A stretch of 64,000 nucleotides of DNA from Nissolia schottii. Taxonomy: Eukaryota > Streptophyta > Magnoliopsida > Fabales > Fabaceae. The position numbers and the translations under genes are program-made. The DNA lies in NCBI GenBank assembly GCA_003254905.1, contig QANU01042752.1, positions 547,613 through 611,612 on the forward strand, given 5' to 3'. The first letter of the stretch is position 1. Each line of letters starts with the position of its first letter. The notes beneath the pieces are model-generated. The model had not been told where the DNA came from. It was given only the letters and a program-made list of their open reading frames with translations, and did no database searches. Shown here in pieces: positions 36,449 to 47,479 of this stretch.

Positions 36449-39400
36449 TCAGATTCCACAATAAACCTTGAGGGCATTTTTGACAGCCTCAGAAGTGCTA
36501 AGGAACTTCATGAAGTCACTATGAACAAAGGGCTTAAAGAGCAAAGGGTGATCCTCAGTGACAAGCTCGTCTGGGGCTTCTATTGTGCACCCTGGATTTG
36601 GAACCGTAAATAGTCCAACAGAGAACCTTGTCTCATTTCCGGTCATCATCACTTGGTGAAGCGGAGCATGCAGCCTCCCGTTTGTCCATGCCTACAACAC
36701 AAATTAATACTTCAATTTAAACCCTTGCAATAATGATCAAACAATTTAGGGAAATTTCTGTTACATAGTGCATAGACATCTAAATTGACATGCGATAATG
36801 GTCACGAGTTAAATAAGTGTGAATTTTAGTTGGGTAAATATTAAATGCAATATATGGATATGTTTGATTTTCATTTTCATTCTTTTATTATGTAGGACAT
36901 GTTTTTTTATTTTTCAATTTTTTTTTGAAGGAAACATGGTAAAAATAAGATTTATTTTATTTTATTTTTAGATTTCATTATTGTTTTTCACAAAATTTTG
37001 ACAAACAAAGAATAAATTGAGAAAAAGATATGAGAATAATAAATGAAAATAAAAATAAAAAATTCCCTTAATCAATTACTCCACTTATTTAAACCACAAA
37101 TTTGGGTGTCTAGGGTGTTGACTTTTTTGTGGACAAATAACATAATCCATAATTTTAGAGGTATGCTATGATGACAGCTAAAATTGGCAACTCTTAAACA
37201 ACCATACTCACAAATGTATGGGACCATGATGGACTCCACTATGATGAACCTCACACCTTTGTATTTTGTTCATGATGATTCCATTATGGTGGACCCCACT
37301 ATGATGAACCCCACACCTCTAATCCTCCATTGTAGAGAAGAGATGACCAAAATTTAAGAGTTGTGAAGTCTATTATATAAATATAAAAATGTGACCGATC
37401 GACACAATCAACCTAATATGTTAATAACAAATGATTTTTGAATTTGTTATCCTTAGAAGACGTCAATGTCACTTAAACACTCAATGCAATTTCACCGAAC
37501 CCCTCCAGAGGTTAGTGTCATTTACTTTATTTATTTTTTTAAATAAGATCATTTTATGACTTCTCTGGAATGCATAATAGACATTACATGGAGGGAGTCC
37601 CCAATGATGGCAACGAAACTATGTGATGATGAGGGCTTGCATTTGATCCACTCCCCACTTTTGGTCTGCACCTCCAAGCCATCAACTTGATTTTGACACA
37701 GTACGGTCAGCAAGTTCTTATCTGTGTGTGCTGGCAACCCAACACTTTTGTCCTTTGTTTGAGGGCCTTTGTACTTGATAAGCCTTGCAAGGTAATGTGT
37801 TGATTTCATGTGCTCATCTAAGTATCTCTCAACACCTAAACTCTCCAAAATCATCTTACGAATAATCTGATCCAACCTTGACACTTGCTTCGTGAAGGAA
37901 TGTAGAGTTTTGCTGCCAAACAAAAAGAGAACCAATAAATTTATGGTAGCGGATTTTAGGGAATCAAGGAAAAATTGGTAATGATTAATATGTATGAATT
38001 TTGTTATTGATTGTACGTGGACATTGTGGATACTCTGTCGATTCACTTTTCATTCGCTATTGAATGAGATTTTAATGAAATATGCATTGCATTGAAATCT
38101 CATCCAATAATAAATGAAACATAATATCTAATATAAGTAGTAACATTTTTTCAATATGTATAATATGTAATAATACATATGTAATATTTTCTCATGTAAA
38201 TATAAATATTTTCTCATGTAAATATATGTAATAATAGTTATGTTATTTGGATTCATTGGTCATGAGATATCATGTCAACTCACTAGTCATCTATTAAATG
38301 AAATTTTGATGGGACTCATGCTTTATTGAGATCTCATTTTCAACGATAAATGACTAGTGAGTTAACTCGAATCAGTACAAATAACATTTCTCATGTAATA
38401 ACATAATGAAAAAAGAATAAAAGTGAGAGCATGAGAGAAGAATTCTCAGCGGGAGAACATTCATTGACCAGGGAAGATTCAGAATGATAAAGCCACATGT
38501 GTGGATGACTTAACTCATATACATAAAATTTGAGAGAATCTCATATCGGTTAATTAACTAGAGTTAATTAAATCAATAACCAACCAACTATGTATATTTG
38601 AAGTACGGAAAGATTCTTTTAATACTGCTGGAGTAAACTAATCTCTCTTTTCTTTATGATATCGCTTTTCAGCTTTGGTTTCTTTGTCTTCTTTCTCTTT
38701 TCACTTTTGTTATAACAATCTATGTATGACTCTCATGTCACATGGAAGAAATCTACTCTGTTCCTCTACCTGGAGAAAAGAATGACTCATATAATATGAT
38801 ATCTATAGTACATCTGTAATCCAAAAATATTATTCAACCCAATCTGTGTTAAACTTAATTTTTAACATGGTAGGTCGGCTTCTAACTAAATCGAAATCTG
38901 TACTTTATACCTCCAACCCTTCGCACCAAATTAACCAAATCTATGTGTATCAATCTTTTCCAATTCCTCGGCATTTTCTTATTACTACTCATTTATTTAT
39001 TTATTATAGTCTCAATTGTTATTACAATCTTATTTAATATGACAAATCATATAAACACGACGACAAGATTATGCATGATAATAAAGTAAAAGACTAATTT
39101 AATATACGATTTACAATTTTAATAATTACGAAAACAGTTTTTGAATTTCAACAAGGATCAAAGAAATCTTGGACTTGCAATTTCAAAAATCAAAACCAAC
39201 ATCAGCTCATTCAAAATTTATAACCATTTATGTGAATAAAAGCCTTATCTATATATGATTAACAATGCATACCTAAAACTTGGTTTTCCTTCCGGCCATA
39301 AGATCTTGCTCAAGCTTTCCACTTCCTCAAAAACATCTACATCATCAATCCCCATGCTCTCATAGAGTTGATGTGGCCCAATATAACCATGGTAGGGTTT

Positions 39401-39640
39401 AGGAGACACAACCTTCTGCTTGGTTTGTAAAGGGAGATCAAACACCTCTTCCAATTCAACAAATAGGGCTTTCCTAAGGCACAAAGGGACTTTATCAAAC
39501 GCAGCCTCAAAGCAACCATACTCCACAAGTGCTTTGTGCACTTGGGATTTCACTATTTCCCACTCAGCACCATTGGATTCCACCAAGTCTAGATTGGAGA
39601 AGTCAATAAGTGGAAGCGTCACTTCGATTTGTGATACCAT
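36449..39640 (-). CDS. AOP-like 2-oxoglutarate/Fe(II)-dependent dioxygenase (gene 2)
   Basis: Exons on the minus strand are 39640-39273, 37912-37588 and 36691-36449. They join in phase into 311 residues plus stop, the family's usual length. The N-terminus starts MVSQIEVTLPLIDFSNLDL (DIOX_N-like). Iron ligands are His and Asp in LPAHTDKN and His in APLHQV; the 2-oxoglutarate Arg is in ETRFSVGL. The protein ends LKVYCGI. Family members (AOP, GSL-OH-like and related plant dioxygenases) oxidise small specialised metabolites in the cytosol; the substrate here is unknown. It is the most diverged of the three local copies, in inverted orientation. A TATA box lies at 39701-39710. Both introns hold MITE-like foldbacks. 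No disabling change was seen. Confidence 0.93.
37169..37370. repeat. MITE-like inverted repeat in intron 2 of gene 2
   Basis: ATGACAGCTAAAATTGGCAACTCTT on the left opposes AAATTTAAGAGTTGTGAAGTC on the right. The centre has direct repeats of GGACNCCACTATGATGAACCNCACACCT. Resembles the element at 61698-61828. Confidence 0.5.
38242..38385. repeat. Foldback element in intron 1 of gene 2
   Basis: GTTATTTGGATTC...AACTCACTAGTCAT pairs with ATGACTAGTGAGTTAACTCG...AAATAAC, an arm of about 50 bp around a short centre. A smaller related hairpin (GAATGAGATTTTAATG / CATTGAAATCTCATCC) sits at 38055-38115, and a decayed relative at 44325-44425. Confidence 0.6.
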
Positions 39641-39700
39641 TTTTTTTATATTATCCTTCTTGATCACTTGATTTGTCAATGGATTTTGGAAGATGATGAT

Positions 39701-39710
39701 TAATATATAA
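39701..39710 (-). promoter_or_regulatory. TATA box of dioxygenase gene 2
   Basis: TTATATATTA on the minus strand, about 60-70 bases upstream of the ATG at 39640. Confidence 0.55.
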
Positions 39711-41322
39711 GCTGAAAAGTTTGAATAGCTGGGGTTAGTTATTTCAATATTTAATGTATATAGTTGCAATTAATCATAGGTACGGCGTTTTATGATTAAA
39801 ATTTTAAAACAGCGTGCTATAATAAATGAAAATGATACAATATAATAGCTAAAAAATATTATGTTGGTTAAGAGAAAATCTAATTTGCTAGGGGACCCAT
39901 CAAATTTTGTTGGATTAACCAATTGGATTTTGTTGTTGTGCTTTTAGATCTTTCCATATATCTGTTTTTTTCTTTTTGACTCTCTCATTTTACATACATT
40001 TTAGATAACATACTGTAACTCCACAATAATAATTACCTCTACAACAATAATTACGTGACAGTTACATTTTCTCATAAAGAAATTATTATTTTATTGTTAC
40101 AAAACTTAAAAACATTTACTGCATGTTAACGTTAGCAGATAGAATAATAATATTGTACACAAGGTTATTAGAAGTGAGAGTTAAAAGCCTTTAGGACCTT
40201 GTAAAGGTAAAATGCAAAAACGTAGATGTAAAAAAATACATAAAATTATTTGTTTTGATATGTAAAATTTTAAATAATTTTTGAGACCTTAACTTACACA
40301 AATTGTATAACATAATACAATTCATAAGTAGTGAAAAAAAACTTTTATAGTTACTAAACAATAACAAATCTCAAATATTCTCATAAAGTTCACACTTCAT
40401 TTTAATTACATTGGAATGGACAAGCTAAAAGACTCAAAAATATAATAAGGGTACTGAGATAACCAAGATCTTGATTATTATTACACTGTTGTCGTCGTCG
40501 TCTTCTATGAACACTAAATAAAATTTATTTTGATTGGGTTATTGCTAAAAATTTGATCCAAGTTGTAAGTCTCCAAAAAAGTAATTGAAGTCCCATTTGC
40601 TAGACATGTGGGTTATATGCATAAAATTTATGCTTTTAAGATCAAAAACAAGTTTTTAAGGCTTTAAAGCATAAACCATATGACTTTTGAGATCAAAAGC
40701 AATACTTCAATTAGCTTTTGAGTAACATCTAAAGCGTTTTGAAGTACTAAAAGTGTAACTAAAGTTATTGCTTTTAAGAATTAAAGTGTGTTTTTAACTA
40801 TCCTTGGTTGTATGCAAAAGAAACATAGCTACTTTTTTTATGAAAAAAATTGCGGTGTTGGTGGTAATTAGATGAAATTAATGTTACTAAATTTGAGAGT
40901 TTAAATAAATTCGTGAAGTCTTAGCAAACTTGAATGTTATAATTACTAATTATGTAAGTAATATAATTAGTAATTAAACATAATTAAATGTCATACTTAT
41001 AATCGATATTGAATAATGTTAACTTTATAATAAAACAAATGAAAAAAAAATATCATAGAACATATAAATTTAATTAATTGATATTTTTTTTAATCATAAA
41101 CAAGCCAACTGAGTATCAAACAAAAGTTATAAATTTGTACATTTTGAGGAAAAAAAATAAAGTTCTAGTTTAAACTCGTAAATTTGGAATTGATTTTTAT
41201 CGAATTTACTTAAATTTGTACGAGTTTACACAAAAAAATACATGAAAGTTAACCCGTTTTTATGTCATAGGATTGTAAACTCGTAAGAATTTAAAATTTA
41301 ACTTGAAAGTTTAATAACTATG
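39711..41322. other. AT-rich intergenic stretch
   Basis: No gene. Nothing recognised except low-complexity AT sequence and repeated AAAGC/GCTTTTA words at 40600-40800. Confidence 0.5.
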
Positions 41323-42170
41323 GACAACAACAATAACAGCTGAGTTTTTTTTTTCCATTACGTAGGGTCTGCTACATAGATCAAGTAACGCCATAGTGTC
41401 CTATCAAGGATCATGTTTTCATGCAGATCATTAACATCTAAATCTTTTCTAATAGTTTCCTCTATAGTTTTCTAGGTCTTCCCCTACCTCTAACTAATGA
41501 GTTACTCGTCATTTGATTTACTCTCCTTACTGGGGGCTTCCACTAGTCTTCTCCTCATATGTCCAAACCAGCTAAGACGGGATATTGCCATAGGTGCTAC
41601 CCTAACCTTCTCCCTAATGCAATCGTTCATAATTCTATCTTGTTTAGTGTGTCAACTCATCCAACGCATCATCCTCATTTATGCAATATTGAGTTGATTC
41701 TCCTGTTGGCTTTTTGCTTCCCAATACTCAGTCTCGTATAACATTACTGGTCTTACAACTGCGATAAAATTTTCTCTTAAGCTTTAATGATACTTTTCTA
41801 TCACACAGAACTCCTGAGGCACTCCTCCATTTCATCCACTCAGCTAGGATCTTATGATTAACAACAGTCTCTATCTGTCCATCATTTCGGATAATGGAGC
41901 CAAGGTACTTTGACCTTGTGACGTGTGGTATAAGATCGTCTCCAATTTTCACCTCTACGTTTGGACATGTACGCCTCTTACTAAACCCGTGCTCCGTATG
42001 TTTAGTCTTACTTCTGCTTATACGAAGATTGTGTGTTTCTAGCGCTTGTCTCCATAATTCTAACTTTCCATTTAACTCTTCTCTCGACTATTCCACCAAA
42101 CAATGTCATTTGCAAAAAGCATGCATTAGGACATTAGGTCTTGAATGTGTTCAGTCAAAGCAACCAAGAC
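41323..42170 (-). mobile_element. RTE-type LINE, 5'-truncated and decayed
   Basis: Minus-strand translation shows HVTRSKYLGSIIRNDG, then EWMKWRSASGVLCDRKVSLK and LKRKFYRS, the C-terminal RT blocks of plant RTE LINEs (consensus KYLGSxxQxDGEI...WRxASGVLCDxKxPxKLKGKFYR). Frame changes follow. The 3' end of the element is at the low-coordinate side: a VADPT-like terminus near 41370, then a TTGTTGTTG-type tail (41323-41340 on the minus strand), as RTE elements carry. Endonuclease and most of the RT are missing. Confidence 0.88.
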
Positions 42171-42387
42171 CAGGGTGAAAAGATAAAAATTATTAACTAT
42201 GGCAAAATTAATAAAATTAGTTTAGTACTCGTGCTACGCACAAAAATTATTTTGAATTTGTTGATTTTGTTTTGTATACAAGTTATTTTTAAATGTTAGA
42301 TGTGCAGAAGTACTGATGTTAAATTAGGAAAAATTTAGTGGAGTTAAGTGAAATAATTAGTTCAATGGAATTTGAAATTTAAATTAA

Positions 42388-43693
42388 GGGTTAAATATGT
42401 TTTTAATTCTTGAAAAATTATAAATTTTGTATTTTGTCCAATAAATTTTTTTGTTAAAAAATAGTCATTGATAAATTTTTTTGGGGAAGATTTAGTTACG
42501 GCCGTTAGGATGGGCTGTTAACCGTTGACATAGTAGTCAACTTGATCATGTGGCAGTCATGTGCATTGCACATGACACAACCCATCCATTTTTCAACAAC
42601 TGGCTCGCCAATGTGACCCAAGACCCATGCCCATGAATAAAAATAAAAAATAAAAAAGTAAAAAAAAAGAAAAGAAAAACAGAATCCTAATTAAGTTTTG
42701 GCCACAATTTCCTCTCTCTCTCTCTCCATTTCTCTCGTGTCCAACTCTCCTCTCTGAGCTTCATCTTACCACCACCTCTACCGCCATTTATAATTTCCTT
42801 TCCCAACTACCTCCGCTCTGGCGCCACCATCCGCAGCCACCAACAAAAAACCATTGTCATCGTGCATCTTGTCCAAATCTGTCGTTTCTTTTTCCTCCCT
42901 CCTCAACCACGTCTGCGTCGGCACCGCCATCCGCAACCACCAACAGAAAACCATCTTGTCCACATGGAGCTTATTCTTCCTTCTCTTCCTCACGCCATCG
43001 TTAAAGACTAACATGATGGTGGTGCTCTAGTCGCCATGAACTCGCCATGCCAACCACCACCCTTGAGAGGGCTACCACTTACTGCACTCCTTCTCACCCT
43101 TGGAGACTCAGATGGAAGCCAAGGGCTTTGGGGCGTTTCTTTGTTGCTCTAAATCATAGGTCTAGGATGTATTTACTGGTTAGAGAGTTGAGATTTTTGT
43201 TTCAAAATTTATTTATTCTTTTGTTTGGTTTTTGTTGCTCTAAATCACAGATTTGTTGTTGTTGTTGTTGTTGATGTTGTTGATTTTTATGGGTTGGTGA
43301 TGAACTTGTTGATGTTGTTGATTTTTCTGTGGTGTTGTTGATGTAATGGTTGTTGATTTTTCTGGGTGTTGTGTAATGGTGATGAACTTCGACATTTTCT
43401 GGTGTTTTTGGATTTTGATGAAATTTTGGTTTATGGGTTTGGGCAAAGGGGCATGGATAGTAGGTCGATCAGGTATATATGGGGCAGGGTTGAGCTAAGA
43501 GGGTCACGTGCCATGTACCTGATCTGTCACGTGGGAGAGTTAACTGTCACATTAACAGTTAACAATTCATCTAAACGGTAAGGACTAAAAGCTACCAAAA
43601 AATTTATCAAGGACTATTTCCTAATAAAAAAAATTTCAAGGGTAAAACACAAAATTTTGTAATTTATCAGGGACTAAAAACATATTTAACCCT
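42388..43693. mobile_element. MULE-like TIR element carrying a GC-rich internal segment
   Basis: The left end GGGTTAAATATGTTTTTA is matched by the inverted right end TAAAAACATATTTAACCC. Similarity continues inward through AAATTTTGT-TTTTGTCC and GTTAACNGTTGACNTNNNAGT. The flanks share AAATTAA, but a clean 9-bp duplication was not resolved. Between the TIRs (1.3 kb) is no transposase. Instead there is a CT-rich stretch, a GC-rich block at 42770-43020 and G/T-rich sequence. This terminal motif is, to my knowledge, common in legume genomes. A Pack-MULE origin is inference. Confidence 0.7.
42790..42985. repeat. Internal direct duplication of about 115 bp in the MULE-like element
   Basis: CGCCACCATCCGCAGCCACC followed by AACAAAAAACCATTGTC recurs as CGCCATCCGCAACCACC followed by AACAGAAAACCATCTTGTC about 115 bp later. 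On the minus strand one frame stays open over 78 residues across both copies, but the two copies do not share frame and the protein is unknown. Confidence 0.6.
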
Positions 43694-44987
43694 CAAATTA
43701 AAAAAGATTTAATAGGGTCAAATGAAATAGATTTAGTGAAATTAAAAAAATTAGGAGAGCAATTAGGTTTTTTTTCTTTTTAAAAAAAGAAACCAAAACA
43801 ATGTATCGGCGTCGTTTTAGATGGAGGAACTAATGTGTGCAACGTCTAAATTTTATAGATATTATTTTAGCACTAAAAAATTTTAATGACCAAAGTGATT
43901 ACTAAAGAATTTTCAGAAATCATATTAAGTATTAACTCATATAATTAATATAGATAATATCAACTATTTTTATTCCTCTGAGAGTAAATAAATATATCAT
44001 ATCATTCTCATAAATTTACAACAACTTTGACTTTCTAACGTTTTCTAGAGTTTAATTGTTATTTAGTGATAGTGTAAATTTTTTTACATTGTTATCTAAT
44101 TAAATCTTGTCATATAAACAAAAATAATTGACTTTTTTTTATCTTTCATCCACTACTTAAAAAGTCATTCATATAAAATAATTTTGACTTGTTGCCATTT
44201 GTTACACGTTATCATCATCTGAAATATGATCCGCGGTGTTTGAAACAAAGAGTTGCGAAAGATTTATGATGAAAATAATTAAAAAATGTTATTTGTAATT
44301 ATTGTATTGAAACATTGTGTTGATTTATTATTTATTTACTATTAGATGAAATCATATTAAGTAAGAGTCTCGTTAAATTCTCATCTAATAATAGATATGA
44401 TGTGAGTTAAAATAACACAATTGAAAATAATTAGTCATCTAAGATTTATGAATTTTTAATATTAATGATTGTACGGTATTTTAGTCACTATATATAAGCG
44501 GTTATGGTTGGCACATAAACAACACAAGGATAAACATTAATTTGTAGGAAAAATTTAATTTAATAGGACATATTAAAAATGTATGTGAATAAAAGAGGCT
44601 GATTTTGCATGCTTAAAATATTAAAATGCGATATCTTAATTTACCCTAAAGATCATTCCATGCTAACAAATGATATGTGTCCCTCTACAGTTGGAAATCA
44701 GGAATAAACTGTCAATATGCCACTGCCATCTAGATGGGATTTGAATCCTATATAGTTTGAGTTCCTATATTAAAGAGTTTAATATTTGATAAAAGCGTCA
44801 GCATCCCTTTGGAAAAGACAAAGATCTCTAATCATCCGAATAGAACATATAAATAAACAATACGTGGCATTTGTTAGAAACCTTTATGGAAGATTTTGAT
44901 GCCTTTGATAATAATATAGTATTATGCTAAGTTTACGTGATTGAATTATAAAGCTTGGTTACGTAATACATTGAAAGGGTGCATGAA

Positions 44988-45023
<36 letters not shown>

Positions 45024-45654
45024 GCATAAACATTGTGGTCCTCACCTGCAATGATAAAATGGGACCACGCCTGCAATCAATCAAGGAAATCACACCTATT
45101 ATATATTAATTTGTTTCAATAAGTTAAAGAAATCAAATAAATTCTCAGGAAGCAACCAATCAACTCAGATTAATTATTAATGATTTATACATTGACAAAT
45201 TTTTAATCGCTTTGTCCTTTAATCATGTAGTGTGTATTCAATTTCACTCATAAGAATAGAAAAATATTTTGTGACCAACAATCAATCATTGTAAAGAGGT
45301 TAATCATAGTTATTGGTGATATCATTCGGAGTACACCAAAAACAGTGAGAATTATCACGGTTTGTACATAATTTTTATATTTTAAATCTTTGTGTAATTA
45401 TCAGTCTATTACTGCTCTACTTTGAAATCGCACACTGGCAATCAAAACTAACATGTTGAACCTAATTTCTCTAAGAAAGCCTTTTATTTATATTTTTGGA
45501 TTTTTTGATACAAGCACCAAAATACTTTTCTCTTCTTTCCATTACCTTGCTCCTCATTAATAAAGATTCTCAATTTAAAATCTCAAATGTTGGTCGCAAA
45601 ATGTAAAGTTGGAAGAGATTGGTTCCTATAAGTTTAGAAGGGAAAATAAGAACC
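43694..45654. other. AT-rich intergenic stretch
   Basis: No gene. (AT)n at 44992-45022 and the decayed foldback at 44325-44425. Confidence 0.5.
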
Positions 45655-45810
45655 AACACAGGTTGGTCCAAGTGGTAAGCGGTTTGGTATCGCTTAAGCA
45701 AGGTCCTAAGTTTAAGACCTTGTGTACGCAGTTATCCTCGCTAGGAAACTCACCTGCCATAGCCAGGTGCGCGACCCGGGTCGACCCGGATTAGTCAAGG
45801 CTAAGCCTAT
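45655..45810 (+). mobile_element. tRNA-derived SINE
   Basis: TGGTCCAAGTGGTAAGCGG (45665-) is a Pol III A-box head and AAGTTTAAGACCT (45708-45720) a degenerate B box at proper distance. The body continues CACCTGCCATAGCCAGGTGCGCGACCCGGG, like plant SINE bodies. The tail is short and AT-rich, and target duplications are not clear. Confidence 0.65.
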
Positions 45811-45829
45811 TATTTATAAATGAACTAAC

Positions 45830-47256
45830 CTTACTAGTAGCTTCTCAAACAGTTAGCGTATCTTAATTTCCCGACGGATATAGCAACAATTAATGACCGC
45901 CAATTATTCTATTTCCTGTCAGTTTCATTTCACTTAGAGTAGTTTCAAAATTTTGCAGTAGTTTTCATAATTCTAAATGTAGCTAGGACATTATTTTAAA
46001 AAAAGAAACAAAATAACCTTTCTCTCAAATGCTTCTCTGATTCTCTCACTCTCAAACATAGAGCACTGAGTCATTATATTGTTCTCTCACACATTGAGCC
46101 ACCATGTGAAATCCTTAGCTACAAATCGCATTTTTCTCTAATTGCATTCTTCTCTCGCAAATCTGTAGCCACTATTTGCGGTCATGTTCTCTTCATACTT
46201 GGACGATGTTCAAGAATAAGTTTTAGAGGTTACAAGTGAAAGGAATAAGGGAAACCTAGTGAGAAGTGAGGCAGTAGAATAGTCACTTCTTCGTGTTTTT
46301 TGTTTTTCCATTTAGTTTGGGGTTTGTTGACTTTATTTAATAATGTGGTGATTGATACTTTCAATTTGCTTTCTCAAAATTTTAAAACCTAATTCCTCTC
46401 TTTACTTGTAATGTGTTTGATGAATTGTTTGATTCAAAGCTATGTTTGTTGACTTGAGCTCGGTGTAATTGATTTTTGTATGTAAGACTTTTTTGTATGA
46501 GTAAGGTGGTTTTACTAGCTTGTCTTGCATTATCTTATTGTTATTAAAGTTGCCAATGATCTTAGTTTGATTCAACCTTGTATGGGCCATAAACTACTCT
46601 CTATTGTTCTTTTAAAGTAATGTTATGTGTACAACAATAAATTGTACAGTTTTTTTTATAAAATAAATTGTACAATTTTTGTACAATTGCATTAAACATT
46701 TATTTTCTCTCTCGTCTCTGTCACGCGTCTTCCTCTTCTCATCTCCATCTTCGTCTTCTATCTCTTCTCTGACACTCGCCTACATTTTCTCTCAATTTTT
46801 CCACCTGCAACCTCCATTTATTTTTCATTGTATTTTTCTTCCTCTTCATTTCTCTTTTCATCATTTTTTTTCTCATTTCTTTCTTCTTCTTTTTTGTCGT
46901 CTTTTTTTCGGGTAATCTTCGTTTTCTTCTTCTTAAGACGTTATGGAGAGCATGAACAATGACATTCTTCTATGATTTAATTTTCTCTTTATGTTTTGTA
47001 TTGTTTCGGTATAGTGTAATGTTTGTTTACTTCTACATTCTAGGTGATGTAATGTTTGTTCATGTGTGATATAATGTTTATTTATGTGTTGTAATGTTTA
47101 TTTATGAGTTTTGTAATGTTTATTTTTTTGACAATTTTACTATAATACCCTTGTTACACAACAAATTTCCAAGATACCCCTATTTTAAAACATTTTACAC
47201 AACTACCACGATTTTGGCTGAAGTGGCATCTGCGTACTGTGTGGCATGACACGTCA
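45830..47256. other. Intergenic region with pyrimidine-rich tract
   Basis: 46700-46920 is strongly CT-rich and could be a leader of a decayed transcript. A short ATG frame at 46943 codes only ten residues. No gene supported. Confidence 0.4.
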
Positions 47257-47257
47257 G

Positions 47258-47417
47258 ATTCGCCTATGAGGCTGGCGAATTCACCGCAAATTCGCCTATG
47301 GATATGGCGAATCTTTTCTAATTTCGCTTACAAGGTTGGTGAATATTGTTTAAATTCGCCACTAACATTGGCGAATCCTCACTAAAACCGCCAACTGGGT
47401 TGGCGAATCCGTAATTA
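47258..47417. repeat. Five-unit 32-bp array of short palindromes
   Basis: Units begin at 47258, 47290, 47322, 47354 and 47386, exactly 32 bp apart. Each has a 7-bp arm (ATTCGCC), a 9-nt centre, a 7-bp opposing arm (GGCGAAT) and a 9-nt spacer, usually ending TAA. Arms are perfect in units 1, 2 and 4 and decayed in 3 and 5. Centres and spacers differ. 32 is not a multiple of three, so this is not a coding repeat. Confidence 0.9.
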
Positions 47418-47479
47418 ATAATATTGAAAAATTATATAATATATTTTAATATAAAATTCTTAATAAATTATAATGTATA

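Noticed and set aside
46679-46915. Ser/Phe/Leu-rich frame
   Set aside because: Translation of a pyrimidine-rich tract; no protein support.
47258-47417. CRISPR-like array
   Set aside because: Regular spacing and palindromic repeats resemble one, but the context is a plant genome, no Cas genes exist and unit structure (7-9-7-9) differs from repeat-spacer organisation.
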